Origin: Roseiarcus sp963732155
GTDB taxonomy: Bacteria; Pseudomonadota; Alphaproteobacteria; Rhizobiales; Beijerinckiaceae
Reading direction: 5' to 3'
Length of the DNA stretch: 64,000 bases
Assembly: GCA_963732155.1 (NCBI GenBank)
Contig: CAVSYB010000006.1
Span: forward strand, 434,001 to 498,000
The notes beneath the pieces were generated by a model. It was not told the origin of the DNA. It did not search any database and was given only the letters and a program-made list of their open reading frames with translations. Made by a program: the position numbers and the translations under genes. Within the stretch, counting starts at the first letter, position 1, and each line of letters opens with the position of its first letter. Positions 1 through 7,572 of the stretch are shown here, one piece after another.

Positions 1-462
1 GCGCCAGTCGAGAAGACGCGAGAAAGTCTCGGCGCCGATCACCAGCGCCCGCCGATGCGAACCCGAAGTCAGAAACTTGTCGACTGTCGTCACCGCGAAA
101 ACGAATCCCGAGCAGACCGCCTGCAAATCGAACCCGGCGCCGTGATGAACGCCCAGATTCGCCTGAACCTGCGTGGCGACGGCGGGAAAGGTGTAGTCGG
201 GGGTCGAGGTGGCCACGACGATGAGGTCGATGTCGGCGCCCGTCAGACCGGCGTCGACGAGCGCCGCCTGCGCGGCCCTGGTGGCGAGCTGCGAAGTCGT
301 CTGGCCGGGCGCGGCGATATGGCGCTGGCGAATGCCGGTGCGCTGCTGGATCCATTCGTCCGACGTGTCGACCATCGTTTCGAGTTCGGCGTTGGTCAGC
401 ACGCGTTCGGGCAGATAGGCGCCGACGCCGCGCACGACCGAACGAAGGATGGGTCTGTTCAT
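1..462 (-). CDS. fabH: Beta-ketoacyl-ACP synthase III (FabH), C-terminal part cut by window edge
   Basis: FabH condenses acetyl-CoA with malonyl-ACP to start type II fatty acid synthesis in the cytoplasm. The first 154 codons are visible. The protein begins MNRPILRSVVRGVGAYLPER, has the TSDEWI..RTGI signature near residues 33-44, and has the active-site cysteine in AVCSGF at about residue 117. The catalytic His and Asn lie beyond the window. It lies 28 bp downstream of plsX on the same strand, the usual alphaproteobacterial plsX-fabH order, so both are probably co-transcribed. The identification is firm; only the C-terminal half cannot be judged. Confidence 0.95.
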   Translation of the reverse strand, partial: MNRPILRSVVRGVGAYLPERVLTNAELETMVDTSDEWIQQRTGIRQRHIAAPGQTTSQLATRAAQAALVDAGLTGADIDLIVVATSTPDYTFPAVATQVQANLGVHHGAGFDLQAVCSGFVFAVTTVDKFLTSGSHRRALVIGAETFSRLLDWR

Positions 463-490
463 GGGATCGGGTAATCCTGTGCTGGATCCT

Positions 491-1552
491 TCAGGAATCG
501 ACCTGGACAGGCGGCGACAGATGCGCGCGCGCCTCGTTCGCCTGCGCGATCATTTCGCGTATCTTTCCCAAGAGTTCTTGCCGCACCATGTCGTAGCCGA
601 CTTCGACGGCGCCGGCGAAACTCTCCGCGTCGGCGCCGCCATGGCTCTTGATGACGACGCCGTCGAGGCCGAGAAACACCCCGCCATTGACCCTGCCGGG
701 GTCCATCTTCTCACGCAGCGCGTCAAACGCGCCGCGCGCCAGGAAATAGCCGAGGCGCGAGAGCCAGCTGTGGTTCATCGCATCGCGCACGTATTGGCCG
801 ATCTGCTTGGCCGTGCCTTCCGCGGTCTTCAACGCGATGTTTCCCGTGAAGCCCTCGGTCACGAAGACGTCGACCGTGCCGCGGCCGAGATCGTCCCCCT
901 CGACGAAGCCGTGATAGTCGAGATGGGGAAAGGACGCCTCACGCAGCACCCTGCCCGCCGCCTTGACCTCTTCGAGCCCCTTGATCTCTTCGACGCCGAC
1001 GTTGAGCAGGCCGACCGTCGGGCGGTCGATGTCGAAGACGATGCGCGCCATCGCCGAGCCCATGATCGCCAGGTCGATCAGGTGCTGCGCGTCGGCGCCG
1101 ATGCTCGCCCCGACGTCGAGCACGATCAATTCGCCGCGCAGCGTCGGCCATATCGCGGCGATCGCCGGGCGATCGATCTGCGGCATGGTGCGAAGGCAGA
1201 TCTTCGCCATCGCCATCAGCGCGCCGGTGTTGCCGGCCGATATGGCGAAATCCGCCTCGCCCTTCTTCACCGCGTCAATCGCCTGCCACATCGAGGAGGA
1301 GCGGCGGCCGGCGCGCAGCGCCTGGCTCGGCTTGTCGGTCATCTTGACCGAAACGTCGCAATGGACGAGCCGGGTCTTCTTCGCCAATGCGGCGTTCGCC
1401 GCGAGCAGCGGGCGGATCAACTTCTCGTCGCCGTAGAGGGAAAAGCTGACGTCCGGGCGACGCACAAGCGCGATCGCCGCCGCCGGCACAACGACCGAAG
1501 GTCCGCAATCGCCACCCATCCCGTCCAGCGCTATGCGGACCTCGTTAGCCAT
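491..1552 (-). CDS. plsX: Phosphate acyltransferase PlsX
   Basis: PlsX converts acyl-ACP to acyl-phosphate, the donor for glycerol-3-phosphate acylation at the membrane. The product is 353 aa, a normal family length. It starts MANEVRIALDGMGGDCGPSV, with the conserved GMGGD at about residues 11-15, followed by ISAGNTGALM and VTEGFTGNIALKTAEG motifs. The ATG at 1552 is chosen because homologues begin just before this motif; the frame stays open further upstream but that extension shows no conserved sequence. Its neighbours are fabH downstream and a YceD gene 189 bp upstream, the latter gap suggesting a possible separate promoter. Confidence 0.95.
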   Translation of the reverse strand: MANEVRIALDGMGGDCGPSVVVPAAAIALVRRPDVSFSLYGDEKLIRPLLAANAALAKKTRLVHCDVSVKMTDKPSQALRAGRRSSSMWQAIDAVKKGEADFAISAGNTGALMAMAKICLRTMPQIDRPAIAAIWPTLRGELIVLDVGASIGADAQHLIDLAIMGSAMARIVFDIDRPTVGLLNVGVEEIKGLEEVKAAGRVLREASFPHLDYHGFVEGDDLGRGTVDVFVTEGFTGNIALKTAEGTAKQIGQYVRDAMNHSWLSRLGYFLARGAFDALREKMDPGRVNGGVFLGLDGVVIKSHGGADAESFAGAVEVGYDMVRQELLGKIREMIAQANEARAHLSPPVQVDS

Positions 1553-1741
1553 CCCAGCGAACACCCCATGCGCGTCGCGCGCCCGGCTCCCGACCCCCGA
1601 ACGCGGCGGACAATAGCCGCTTCGGCGCCCAACGCAAATCGGTCCAAAATCGTTTCGTCTTGGCGCGCAAGCCGCCGCGCACGGCCGCGCGCGGGTTCGC
1701 CGGGCGCGCCAGGAAACCTGCTCGATGCGCGGCAAGGACCG

Positions 1742-2284
1742 TCAGTTGTTCTGCGGCTCGTCGTTCAATTTCGCCGATGGCGAGTCCCGCGCGTCGTTCG
1801 CGGCGGGCGGCGCGAACTCGACGCCCGGCTTGCGCGGATAGGGATCGAGCCCGAGAATCATGAACTCGGCCGCCAGCGCGCCAAGGTCGATCTTGCCGTC
1901 GACGATCGGGTCGGGAGCCTCCTCGCCGTCCATCGCCAAGGATTCGGCGCCGGCCGCGGCCGACGGCGGCGCGCGTCCGCCGCCCTCCCCCGCGGGCGCC
2001 GCAAAACGCACGTCGACCGGCTTGTCCAGCGTGACGTCGAACGGCTCCAGCGAAACGACGCAAGTTTGCGTCACCTCCGCGTGAACCGCGCCGCGCACCC
2101 GAATCATGCCGCGTCCGACGCGGCGCAGGCTGAATTGGGCGGCGAGGCGGCCTACGGCGGGCAGGCCGTCGAGTTTGGCCAAAGCGGCGCGCTCCGCCTC
2201 GCCGGCCTCGATCGTCTGTTCGAGGCCTTCGCGCGGAATGGATTCGACCCTGACCGGCCGCGCGAACGGCTTATCCTCGACCAT
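1742..2284 (-). CDS. DUF177 (YceD) family protein
   Basis: The product is a 180-aa YceD/DUF177 protein. In other bacteria and plastids the family is linked to 23S rRNA accumulation, but the biochemical role here is unknown. The family mark is the central TQTCVVSLEPFDVTLDKPVD (about residues 72-91), with the single conserved Cys after TQT, followed by an acidic region and IDLGALAAEFMILGLDPYPR near the C-terminus. A low-complexity Gly/Ala insert lies in the middle. Its start overlaps the end of the upstream chaperone gene by 14 bp, so the two are probably translationally coupled. In many bacteria this gene precedes rpmF; no rpmF is seen here. Confidence 0.9.
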   Translation of the reverse strand: MVEDKPFARPVRVESIPREGLEQTIEAGEAERAALAKLDGLPAVGRLAAQFSLRRVGRGMIRVRGAVHAEVTQTCVVSLEPFDVTLDKPVDVRFAAPAGEGGGRAPPSAAAGAESLAMDGEEAPDPIVDGKIDLGALAAEFMILGLDPYPRKPGVEFAPPAANDARDSPSAKLNDEPQNN

Positions 2285-2849
2285 CGCCGGCCTCCGTCTC
2301 CGCCGGCGCGCGGTTCAGGGTCGGAAACTCGACGTCTCCGCCGGCGAAAATCTCGAGCGGCGTCCGATCGAGCGCGCCGGCGGTCGCGCGCACGAATTGG
2401 GCGAGGCGAGGCGCCTTCGGCGCGAGCGCGACGTCCGCCACGCCGTAAACGTTGCGCGCCAGGGCCGCGAGCAGGCGATCCGACGCGGCCTCGTCCAGAG
2501 CCTCGCCATAGGCCTTGCTGCGGCCATAGAACGCTTCCGCCATCCGCTTGAGGCGCTTGGCGACCGCGATGTCGCCGAGGCCCATCTCGCGCAGCGCGAC
2601 CTCGAAATGGCGAAACACGCCGTCGGCAAGGTCATGCGCCAACGCCGTTCCCGCCTCCGGCTGGCGCATCAGACGGCGCATGACGAGGCCGGCGTGCAAC
2701 GTCACCATCTCGAACCGGCCGTCGAAAGTGTCGGGCACGCCGAGATCGGCGTAGAGAGCCGGTCGCCGGGCGGCGGCCACGATCTTGCCGTGAATCTGGT
2801 CGATCAGAATGCGGTTGGCTCGTCGGGCGCGCCAGTGCGCGAAGATCAT
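2271..2849 (-). CDS. Ubiquinol-cytochrome c chaperone family protein (Cbp3-like)
   Basis: The product is 192 aa and matches the bacterial Ubiq_cyt_C_chap family, related to mitochondrial Cbp3, which helps assemble cytochrome b of the bc1 complex. Visible family features are an N-terminal IHGKIVAAARRPALYADLGV segment, VPDTFDGRFEMVTLHAGLVMRRL, and FRHFEVALREMGLGDIAVAKRLKRM, all predicted helical. There is no signal peptide, so it is cytoplasmic or membrane-peripheral. It overlaps the YceD gene by 14 bp and is transcribed away from bamE; this chaperone-YceD-plsX order is common in Rhizobiales. The role in bc1 assembly is inferred from the family. Confidence 0.88.
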   Translation of the reverse strand: MIFAHWRARRANRILIDQIHGKIVAAARRPALYADLGVPDTFDGRFEMVTLHAGLVMRRLMRQPEAGTALAHDLADGVFRHFEVALREMGLGDIAVAKRLKRMAEAFYGRSKAYGEALDEAASDRLLAALARNVYGVADVALAPKAPRLAQFVRATAGALDRTPLEIFAGGDVEFPTLNRAPAETEAGDGRG

Positions 2850-2940
2850 GTCGCCGCCTTGCTTTTTGCGCGCGCCATGGGTTAGGCATCACGGTCGGAT
2901 ATGGCAAGCGAAAAAGCGTCGTCGAAGCGGAGAGTTTGAC

Positions 2941-3408
2941 ATGGGGCGGGGATCACCGGCGCCGCGCGCGCGCAAAGGCGCGGCGTGGTTCGTCTGCATT
3001 CTCGCGCTCGGCCTCGGTCTGAGCGGCTGTATCGGCTATGACGGCGATTTTGACCGCGGCTACGTCGTCGACCCGCGCGCGATGGATCAGCTCAAGGTCG
3101 GCGCGACGACCAAACCGCAGGCGCTCACCCTGATGGGGACGCCGTCGACCACTTCGACCGTCGGCGGCGACGCCTGGTATTACATCGGCCAGAAGTTGCA
3201 ACGCTCGCTGGCGTTCATGGCGCCGAAGATGACCGACCAGTTCGTCATCGCCCTCTATTTCGACAAGAACGGCAAGATCGACCGCATCGCCAACTATGGA
3301 ATGAAGGACGGCGTGGTCTTCGATTTCGTCTCGCGCACCACGCCCACCGGTGGCTCCGAGCCGAATTTCCTCAACAATATGTTCAAGAACCTGATGAAAT
3401 TCGGTTGA
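2941..3408 (+). CDS. bamE: Outer membrane assembly factor BamE (SmpA/OmlA) lipoprotein
   Basis: BamE is an outer-membrane lipoprotein of the BAM complex that inserts beta-barrel proteins. The 155-aa product has a basic N-terminus, a hydrophobic signal and a lipobox ending LGLSGC (Cys about residue 28). The SmpA/OmlA fold follows: MDQLKVGATTKPQALTLMGT, then DAWYYIGQ, then VIALYFDKNGKIDRIANYG. The ATG at 2941 has GGAGA about 7 nt upstream and puts the start directly before the signal peptide, so a longer upstream reading frame is not used. It is divergent from the chaperone gene; the 91-bp gap should hold both promoters. Confidence 0.93.
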   Translation: MGRGSPAPRARKGAAWFVCILALGLGLSGCIGYDGDFDRGYVVDPRAMDQLKVGATTKPQALTLMGTPSTTSTVGGDAWYYIGQKLQRSLAFMAPKMTDQFVIALYFDKNGKIDRIANYGMKDGVVFDFVSRTTPTGGSEPNFLNNMFKNLMKFG

Positions 3409-3482
3409 CGGCGGTCGCCAAGGGCGCCCGCCAAAGACCGGGGATTTGGCCTTTGGCGCGACGCCCCGCGAGCGTGCGAACG

Positions 3483-3499
3483 GCGGCTCGGCGAGCCGC
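3483..3499. terminator. Possible hairpin between convergent genes
   Basis: A 7-bp perfect stem (gcggctc / gagccgc) with a 3-nt loop lies between the convergent bamE and CBS genes. No T-run follows on either strand, so intrinsic termination is only a possibility. Confidence 0.3.
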
Positions 3500-3525
3500 G
3501 TCGGTCGGACTGTTGCGGCCCGCCG

Positions 3526-3957
3526 TCAGGCGGTCGCAATGTAGTCCCGCAAGGCGCGATGCTCGCTCTCGATCTCGTTGACATGGAACTTCACGACGTC
3601 GCCGATCGAAACGAGCCCGACGAGCTTCCCGTTGGCGACGACCGGCACATGGCGAAAGCGTCCATTGGTCATCGTCTGCATCACGCTGTCGATGGCGGTG
3701 TCCTCGGTCACGGTGAAGACTTTGGCGGTCATGTGGCGGGACACCGCGTCGCCGAGCGCGCTCGCGCCCCCGGCGCCGATCGCGCGCACGATGTCGCGCT
3801 CGGAAAGAATGCCGAAGACGTTGTTGGCGGCGTCGGCGACGACGACGGCGCCGATCCCCTTGCCGGAGAGCAATTCTGCGGCCTCCATCAGGGTGCGATG
3901 GGGTTGGGTCGTTACGACGTCGCGGCCCTTGCCGGCGAGAATTTGAGCAACGCTCAT
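3526..3957 (-). CDS. Tandem CBS-domain protein
   Basis: The 143-aa protein consists almost entirely of two CBS repeats. The first is about residues 8-62 (RTLMEAAELLSGKGIGAVVV then GILSERDIVRAI); the second is about 75-130 (DTAIDSVMQTMTNGRFRHVPVV then GLVSIGDVVKFHV). Paired CBS domains usually bind adenine nucleotides and act as sensors; no catalytic domain is attached. The start at 3957 is supported by a strong purine-rich site (gagggaggaggac) directly upstream. Stand-alone proteins of this size are common in alphaproteobacteria with unknown partners. It converges on bamE and is divergent from the tRNA-Gln unit. Confidence 0.9.
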   Translation of the reverse strand: MSVAQILAGKGRDVVTTQPHRTLMEAAELLSGKGIGAVVVADAANNVFGILSERDIVRAIGAGGASALGDAVSRHMTAKVFTVTEDTAIDSVMQTMTNGRFRHVPVVANGKLVGLVSIGDVVKFHVNEIESEHRALRDYIATA

Positions 3958-4259
3958 GTCCTCCTCCCTCAATTCGCGAGGCTGCTGGTCGCCGCAGCCT
4001 TCCCCACGACAATGCGCCGCTCGCCCCGCGCCGGCAAGGATAAACCGCGACCGTCCGGCGCCGTATCCACCGCGCGCCCCGGCGATGCGGGTCGGCTGAC
4101 GCAGCGGCCGAGGACCGCGACTCCCGGCAATCGCCGCGCGGCCAGGTCGGCTCGCTTCGCCAGGCGTTCGGCGTTGGCGGGCGGAAGGTTGCGATGCGCG
4201 AGACCCCGCACTATGGTCGCGCCCGCTTCTCGGGCCGACGCAGGGCCTCTGGGGCCCTT
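3958..4259. other. Intergenic region upstream of CBS gene and tRNA-Gln
   Basis: This is a 302-bp divergent spacer. It holds the strong ribosome-binding site of the CBS gene at its left end and a candidate tRNA promoter at 4189-4217. I see no coding sequence with recognisable features. Confidence 0.5.
4189..4217 (+). promoter_or_regulatory. Candidate sigma-70 promoter of tRNA-Gln
   Basis: A -35-like ttgcga (4189-4194) and a -10-like tatggt (4212-4217) are separated by 17 bp, about 42 bp before the mature tRNA 5' end. Spacing and position fit a tRNA promoter; the match is by eye only. Confidence 0.45.
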
Positions 4260-4334
4260 TGGGGCGTCGCCAAGCGGTAAGGCAGCGGATTTTGATTCCG
4301 CCATGCGGAGGTTCGAATCCTCCCGCCCCAGCCA
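4260..4334 (+). tRNA. tRNA-Gln (anticodon UUG)
   Basis: The acceptor stem tggggcg (4260-4266) pairs with cgcccca (4324-4330). The anticodon stem gcgga/tccgc (4285-4289 / 4297-4301) encloses loop ttttgat with anticodon TTG at 4292-4294. The T arm ggaggttcgaatcctcc is complete. Discriminator G is followed by an encoded CCA (4332-4334). A T-run at 4379-4383 may mark termination. No duplicated tRNA 3' end or integrase gene is seen nearby. Confidence 0.97.
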
Positions 4335-4655
4335 ATGATTTCAATCACTTGGATGAGGACGGATTCCGGAAGAGTGTCTTTTTGGCCGCTACGTGCGCCC
4401 GCTGGTTCAGTCTCGCTCCCGCTCATCATCCGATCCGATTTCGAGCTTCGCGTCAGTTGCGACGATCATCGTGTGCGACGATCATCGTGACGCCATTGAC
4501 GAGGGTCTCGCCAACAAGCCTCTTGTCCTCGACGCGCTCATTAAAATTGGCAGCATCCTCATCCTGCCCAAGGGGCCGCGCGCAGCCATGCGCCCGGCGT
4601 GGCGCGCCCCTCGCGGCGTGCTATCTTCAGCGGTCCAACAGAAGCGGCGGATTCC
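4335..4655. other. Intergenic region between tRNA-Gln and the cupin gene
   Basis: This 321-bp spacer looks less GC-rich than its surroundings. Its notable content is a perfect 16-bp tandem duplication (4458-4489) and a T-run just after the tRNA. Short open frames here on both strands show no recognisable protein features. Confidence 0.5.
4458..4489. repeat. Perfect 16-bp tandem duplication with internal palindrome
   Basis: The unit tgcgacgatcatcgtg occurs twice head to tail (4458-4473 and 4474-4489). Each copy contains the 11-bp palindrome acgatcatcgt, so two identical operator-like dyads are spaced 16 bp centre to centre. It lies about 170 bp upstream of the cupin gene. Regulatory function is a guess. 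Confidence 0.7.
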
Positions 4656-5069
4656 ATGACAGAGACGCTCGATTCCCGATGGGCCGACTTGAAGCTGAAA
4701 ATCGACGGCCTTGTGCCGCCGGACAAACTGTTCCACCGACGAGTGCTGTTCGATGGGCTCTACGCATCGTTTCCCAAAGACCCCGAAGCAAAGGTGCAGA
4801 TCTACACCGCCGAGATCGTGCCCAAGGGCTGGACCAACTTCCATTGTCACAACGGCGCGACGTTCTTCATCGCGCTGCAGGGCGTCTTCGAAGCCCATTT
4901 CGAGGACGGCGTCCTGATTCGCGCCAGGGCCGGCGACGTCTATTCGGAGCCGATCGGCAAGATGCATCGCGGCCACAACCCTCACGACACAATTCCTTAT
5001 CTGTGCGTGGCGATTTGCGTCACCGCGCCGGACCACGACCACGTGACCAACGTCGTCCAGGCCTTTTGA
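4656..5069 (+). CDS. Cupin-domain protein
   Basis: The 137-aa cytoplasmic protein has a single cupin barrel. Motif 1 is NFHCHNGATFFIALQG (about residues 63-78) with an HxH metal pair, but the usual motif-1 Glu is not obvious. Motif 2 is PIGKMHRGHNPHDTIPY (about 102-118) with further His residues, and the C-terminus has HDHVTNVV. Metal binding is therefore likely, the substrate unknown. The ATG at 4656 is chosen because the preceding in-frame sequence has no conserved character. The gene stands alone, with long spacers on both sides. Confidence 0.75.
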   Translation: MTETLDSRWADLKLKIDGLVPPDKLFHRRVLFDGLYASFPKDPEAKVQIYTAEIVPKGWTNFHCHNGATFFIALQGVFEAHFEDGVLIRARAGDVYSEPIGKMHRGHNPHDTIPYLCVAICVTAPDHDHVTNVVQAF

Positions 5070-5333
5070 GGCCGCGTCCTTTGACACCGCCGGCGCGCCT
5101 TGACACGCCAGGTGTGGGCCGTGGTCCCGCTGAGGGTTTCGATCACGAGACCAAGATGGCGACTGCGCGGCGCGTCCACAACGAAAAGGGGCGCCTGCCC
5201 ATGCCGCATCACAGTCGATGGCGTGGGGCTCCACGGCCGTCGCCTGATCGCCGGCCCCGCGATGTCGAATGCCCCTTGACCAATCGGCTTACCTGGCCGT
5301 CATCGCTTCATCCGCTCCCGCAGCGCGGCCGTC

Positions 5334-5567
5334 CTACGGTCTTTGACCGGATCGCGCCCGAACATAGGCGCGCTCGCCGTTTCGCGCAGAGAACCAGACT
5401 TCCAGCATTTCCCCTGATTTCGGATCGACGAAGCGCTCGCCGGTGAAACTCCAGTCGCCGCCCGGCGGCGAATCCAAAGGCTGCCGCTTGTAGCCGCCGC
5501 TGCGAAAAACGAACCACACGAGCCCCAGCGTGATAAAGATCGCGGCCGGAAACAGAAGTCCGATCAT
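5334..5567 (-). CDS. Small single-pass membrane protein
   Basis: This 77-aa product is unrecognised. Residues 1-20 (MIGLLFPAAIFITLGLVWFV) form one strongly hydrophobic membrane segment. It is followed by a basic stretch and a soluble tail containing GDWSFTGERFVDPKSGEMLE, so the tail probably faces one side of the inner membrane. Its ATG overlaps the stop of the YbjQ gene by 4 bp (ATGA), which supports it being a real, co-translated gene. It converges on the cupin gene across a 264-bp spacer. Confidence 0.6.
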   Translation of the reverse strand: MIGLLFPAAIFITLGLVWFVFRSGGYKRQPLDSPPGGDWSFTGERFVDPKSGEMLEVWFSARNGERAYVRARSGQRP

Positions 5568-5887
5568 CGCTGCGGTTCGATGACGGCGGCGGTGCCGTAA
5601 GCGACGATCTCGCTCATCGTATTGCCGATCTCGGCGCTATCGTAGCGCATCATCAGGACGGCGTTGCCGCCCATCGCCGTCGCGTTCTGGACGAGCCGGT
5701 CCAGGGCGTGGCGGCGCGCCTCCTCCAGCAATTGCGTATATTCGTGAATCTCTCCGCCGACGATCGAGCGCAGTCCCGCCATCAAATTGCCGCCCAGCCC
5801 CCGGCTCCGCACGACCACCCCGAAACATTGTCCGAGCGTCTGAACGGTACGATATCCCGCAACGTTTTCGGTCGTGGCGACGATCAT
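5564..5887 (-). CDS. YbjQ / UPF0145 family protein
   Basis: The 107-aa product belongs to the YbjQ (DUF74, putative heavy-metal-binding) family. Visible family features are VQTLGQCFGVVVRSRGLGGN near residues 13-32, SIVGGEIHEYTQLLEEAR, and MGGNAVLMMRYDSAEIG. YbjQ proteins form pentameric rings; the metal-binding name is not proven functionally. The ATG at 5887 matches the usual family start (MIVATTE). It is the first gene of a two-gene unit with the small membrane protein. Confidence 0.88.
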   Translation of the reverse strand: MIVATTENVAGYRTVQTLGQCFGVVVRSRGLGGNLMAGLRSIVGGEIHEYTQLLEEARRHALDRLVQNATAMGGNAVLMMRYDSAEIGNTMSEIVAYGTAAVIEPQR

Positions 5888-6358
5888 TGGCTTTCCCCCC
5901 AAATTTCAGCGGCGAGCTTGCCGGCGACGTTCTTCCGCAACCTCAGTCCGGCGGCCGCGCGAATTGAATGATTCTCCCCGACAAGGAGCGAGCGCCTGAT
6001 TCCGACGAGGCGCAACCGCCTTGCCGCCGGCTGGCCGCTGGAGGAATCTGCGCCATTTCGGTGATTCCGACAAGCCGACTTCTTGGCTGACGATTGTCTC
6101 CGCCGAGCTGTCGAAGCCTCGGAACGGGCGCCGTCGCCGAAAGCCGCCGCGGTCAAAGGCGATTCGGAAAAATCGGTCCGACGCGACCTTCCCCCAAAGC
6201 CGCCCCGCGCGATCGACGGCGCGAACCAGCCGCGCCGATCGAATGGCCACGCCTTGTCGCCGATTCGTCAACCCGAAAGCGCCTCTTCACCCCGTCGATG
6301 GTCCAAGCTAGAGTCAAGGCCGCCGGGCGGATCAGGCCATCCACACAGGACGCGGCGG
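5888..6358. other. Intergenic region before the propeller-like protein gene
   Basis: This is a 471-bp divergent spacer. Open frames exist on both strands but are arginine-rich in the way random GC-rich DNA translates, with no signal peptide or motif. Promoters for both flanking genes should lie here; none is convincing by eye. Confidence 0.45.
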
Positions 6359-7450
6359 TTGACAAGTTCTCTTCCAGGGCTCGCGCTCCTCGTCGGAGCG
6401 GTCGCCGTTCTCTATTCGATCGAGCCGGCGGACGCCTTCAAGCGGCGGCCGACGGGTTGCGACTGGATCGGCGGCGATTTTGCGGAACCCGGCGAGGTCA
6501 TTTTCAACACGGGCTGCCGCGCCGGCGTGCGGCGCCGCGCCGGCGCGCCCGCTCAACCACGAGACGAGCCGCCGAGATTGCTCGATCGGCCGAATGCGCG
6601 CGCGCCGGTCAACTATGGCGCCAGCACGCGCAAATCGATCGGCGCGGGGATCGAGCGCTTCGAGATCGTCGGCGGAACGGTCGCCTATGGACTGGACGGC
6701 CAGGCGCGCTTGTGGCGGCTCACGCTCGGGGCGAAAGATTCGACGCAGGTCGCCGAATCCGTGAAACAGTTTCGCGCCACGGCGGCGGGCCCGCTGTTCG
6801 TGCTCGAAAAGGACGGCACGCTGTGGCGGGCCGAGGACGACGGGTCCAAGCAGACTTTTCTCGAGCACGAGGTCAACGACTTCCAGCCGGTGGGAGATCT
6901 GGTCGACGTCGCCACTACCGACAAACGCCTCTGGCGGCTGCGCCCCGACGGCCATGGCCGCGACCTCATCGACCAGAATGTCGCCGCGTTCCAGGCGGTC
7001 AGCGCGACGCTAGTCTTCGTTCTCGGAACGGACGGCGCTCTGTGGCGCGAGACCGGCGATTTTCACAGCCGCGTCAAGGTCGCCCAACCGGTGTCCGCGT
7101 TCGAATATGTGGCGGACGGCGATACGGCTTATGTCCTGACTCCGAGCCATGTCTTATGGCGCCAAAAAGGCGCGGGGACTCCCGGACAGGTCGACCATGA
7201 CGTCGCCGCCTTTCACGCGGTGGATATGAATTTGGCTTACGTCCTGGCGACGGACGGGCGGCTTTGGCAGGAACTGGGCGATCGCGCGCAAGCCGTGCTG
7301 GTCGACGGCGATCTGGCGGTGAAATCAGGGCCGGACGCCTTCCAGTTCGCCAGTTCGGCCGATATCGACGGGCAAGCTGTCTACATGCTCGACCGCGAAC
7401 ATGAATTGTGGGCCGAGACCATGCCCTCCGCGCGAAACGGCGGCAAATGA
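6359..7450 (+). CDS. Secreted seven-repeat (tectonin/beta-propeller-like) protein
   Basis: The product is 363 aa from the proposed TTG at 6359, which has an AGGA 8 nt upstream and starts directly before a signal peptide (TSSLPGLALLVGAVAVLYSI, cleavage near ADA). From about residue 100 to the end there are seven repeats of about 40 residues, each ending in a variant of YVL..DG.LWR: AYGLDGQARLW, LFVLEKDGTLW, DVATTDKRLW, VFVLGTDGALW, AYVLTPSHVLW, AYVLATDGRLW, VYMLDREHELW. This resembles tectonin-type propellers. Function is unknown; carbohydrate or surface binding is only a possibility. The start is uncertain because the frame stays open upstream. Confidence 0.7.
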   Translation: MTSSLPGLALLVGAVAVLYSIEPADAFKRRPTGCDWIGGDFAEPGEVIFNTGCRAGVRRRAGAPAQPRDEPPRLLDRPNARAPVNYGASTRKSIGAGIERFEIVGGTVAYGLDGQARLWRLTLGAKDSTQVAESVKQFRATAAGPLFVLEKDGTLWRAEDDGSKQTFLEHEVNDFQPVGDLVDVATTDKRLWRLRPDGHGRDLIDQNVAAFQAVSATLVFVLGTDGALWRETGDFHSRVKVAQPVSAFEYVADGDTAYVLTPSHVLWRQKGAGTPGQVDHDVAAFHAVDMNLAYVLATDGRLWQELGDRAQAVLVDGDLAVKSGPDAFQFASSADIDGQAVYMLDREHELWAETMPSARNGGK

Positions 7451-7572
7451 AGCGACCTGAATGATGCAACAGGGAGCCAGAGCGCCGTTGTGCGAGTCGC
7501 GGCGACGGACGCGCGCTCGCGCCTCGCGAGACGGCCGCGAATGCGGCCGTGGCCGATTCAAACGCTTCCTCG

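Noticed and set aside
449..2551. Long plus-strand open frame across plsX and YceD genes
   Set aside because: The minus strand carries recognised proteins; the plus-strand translation is low-complexity and basic.
4335..4655. Integrated element or attachment-site remnant next to tRNA-Gln
   Set aside because: No integrase and no repeat of the tRNA 3' end is seen; only a tandem duplication is present.
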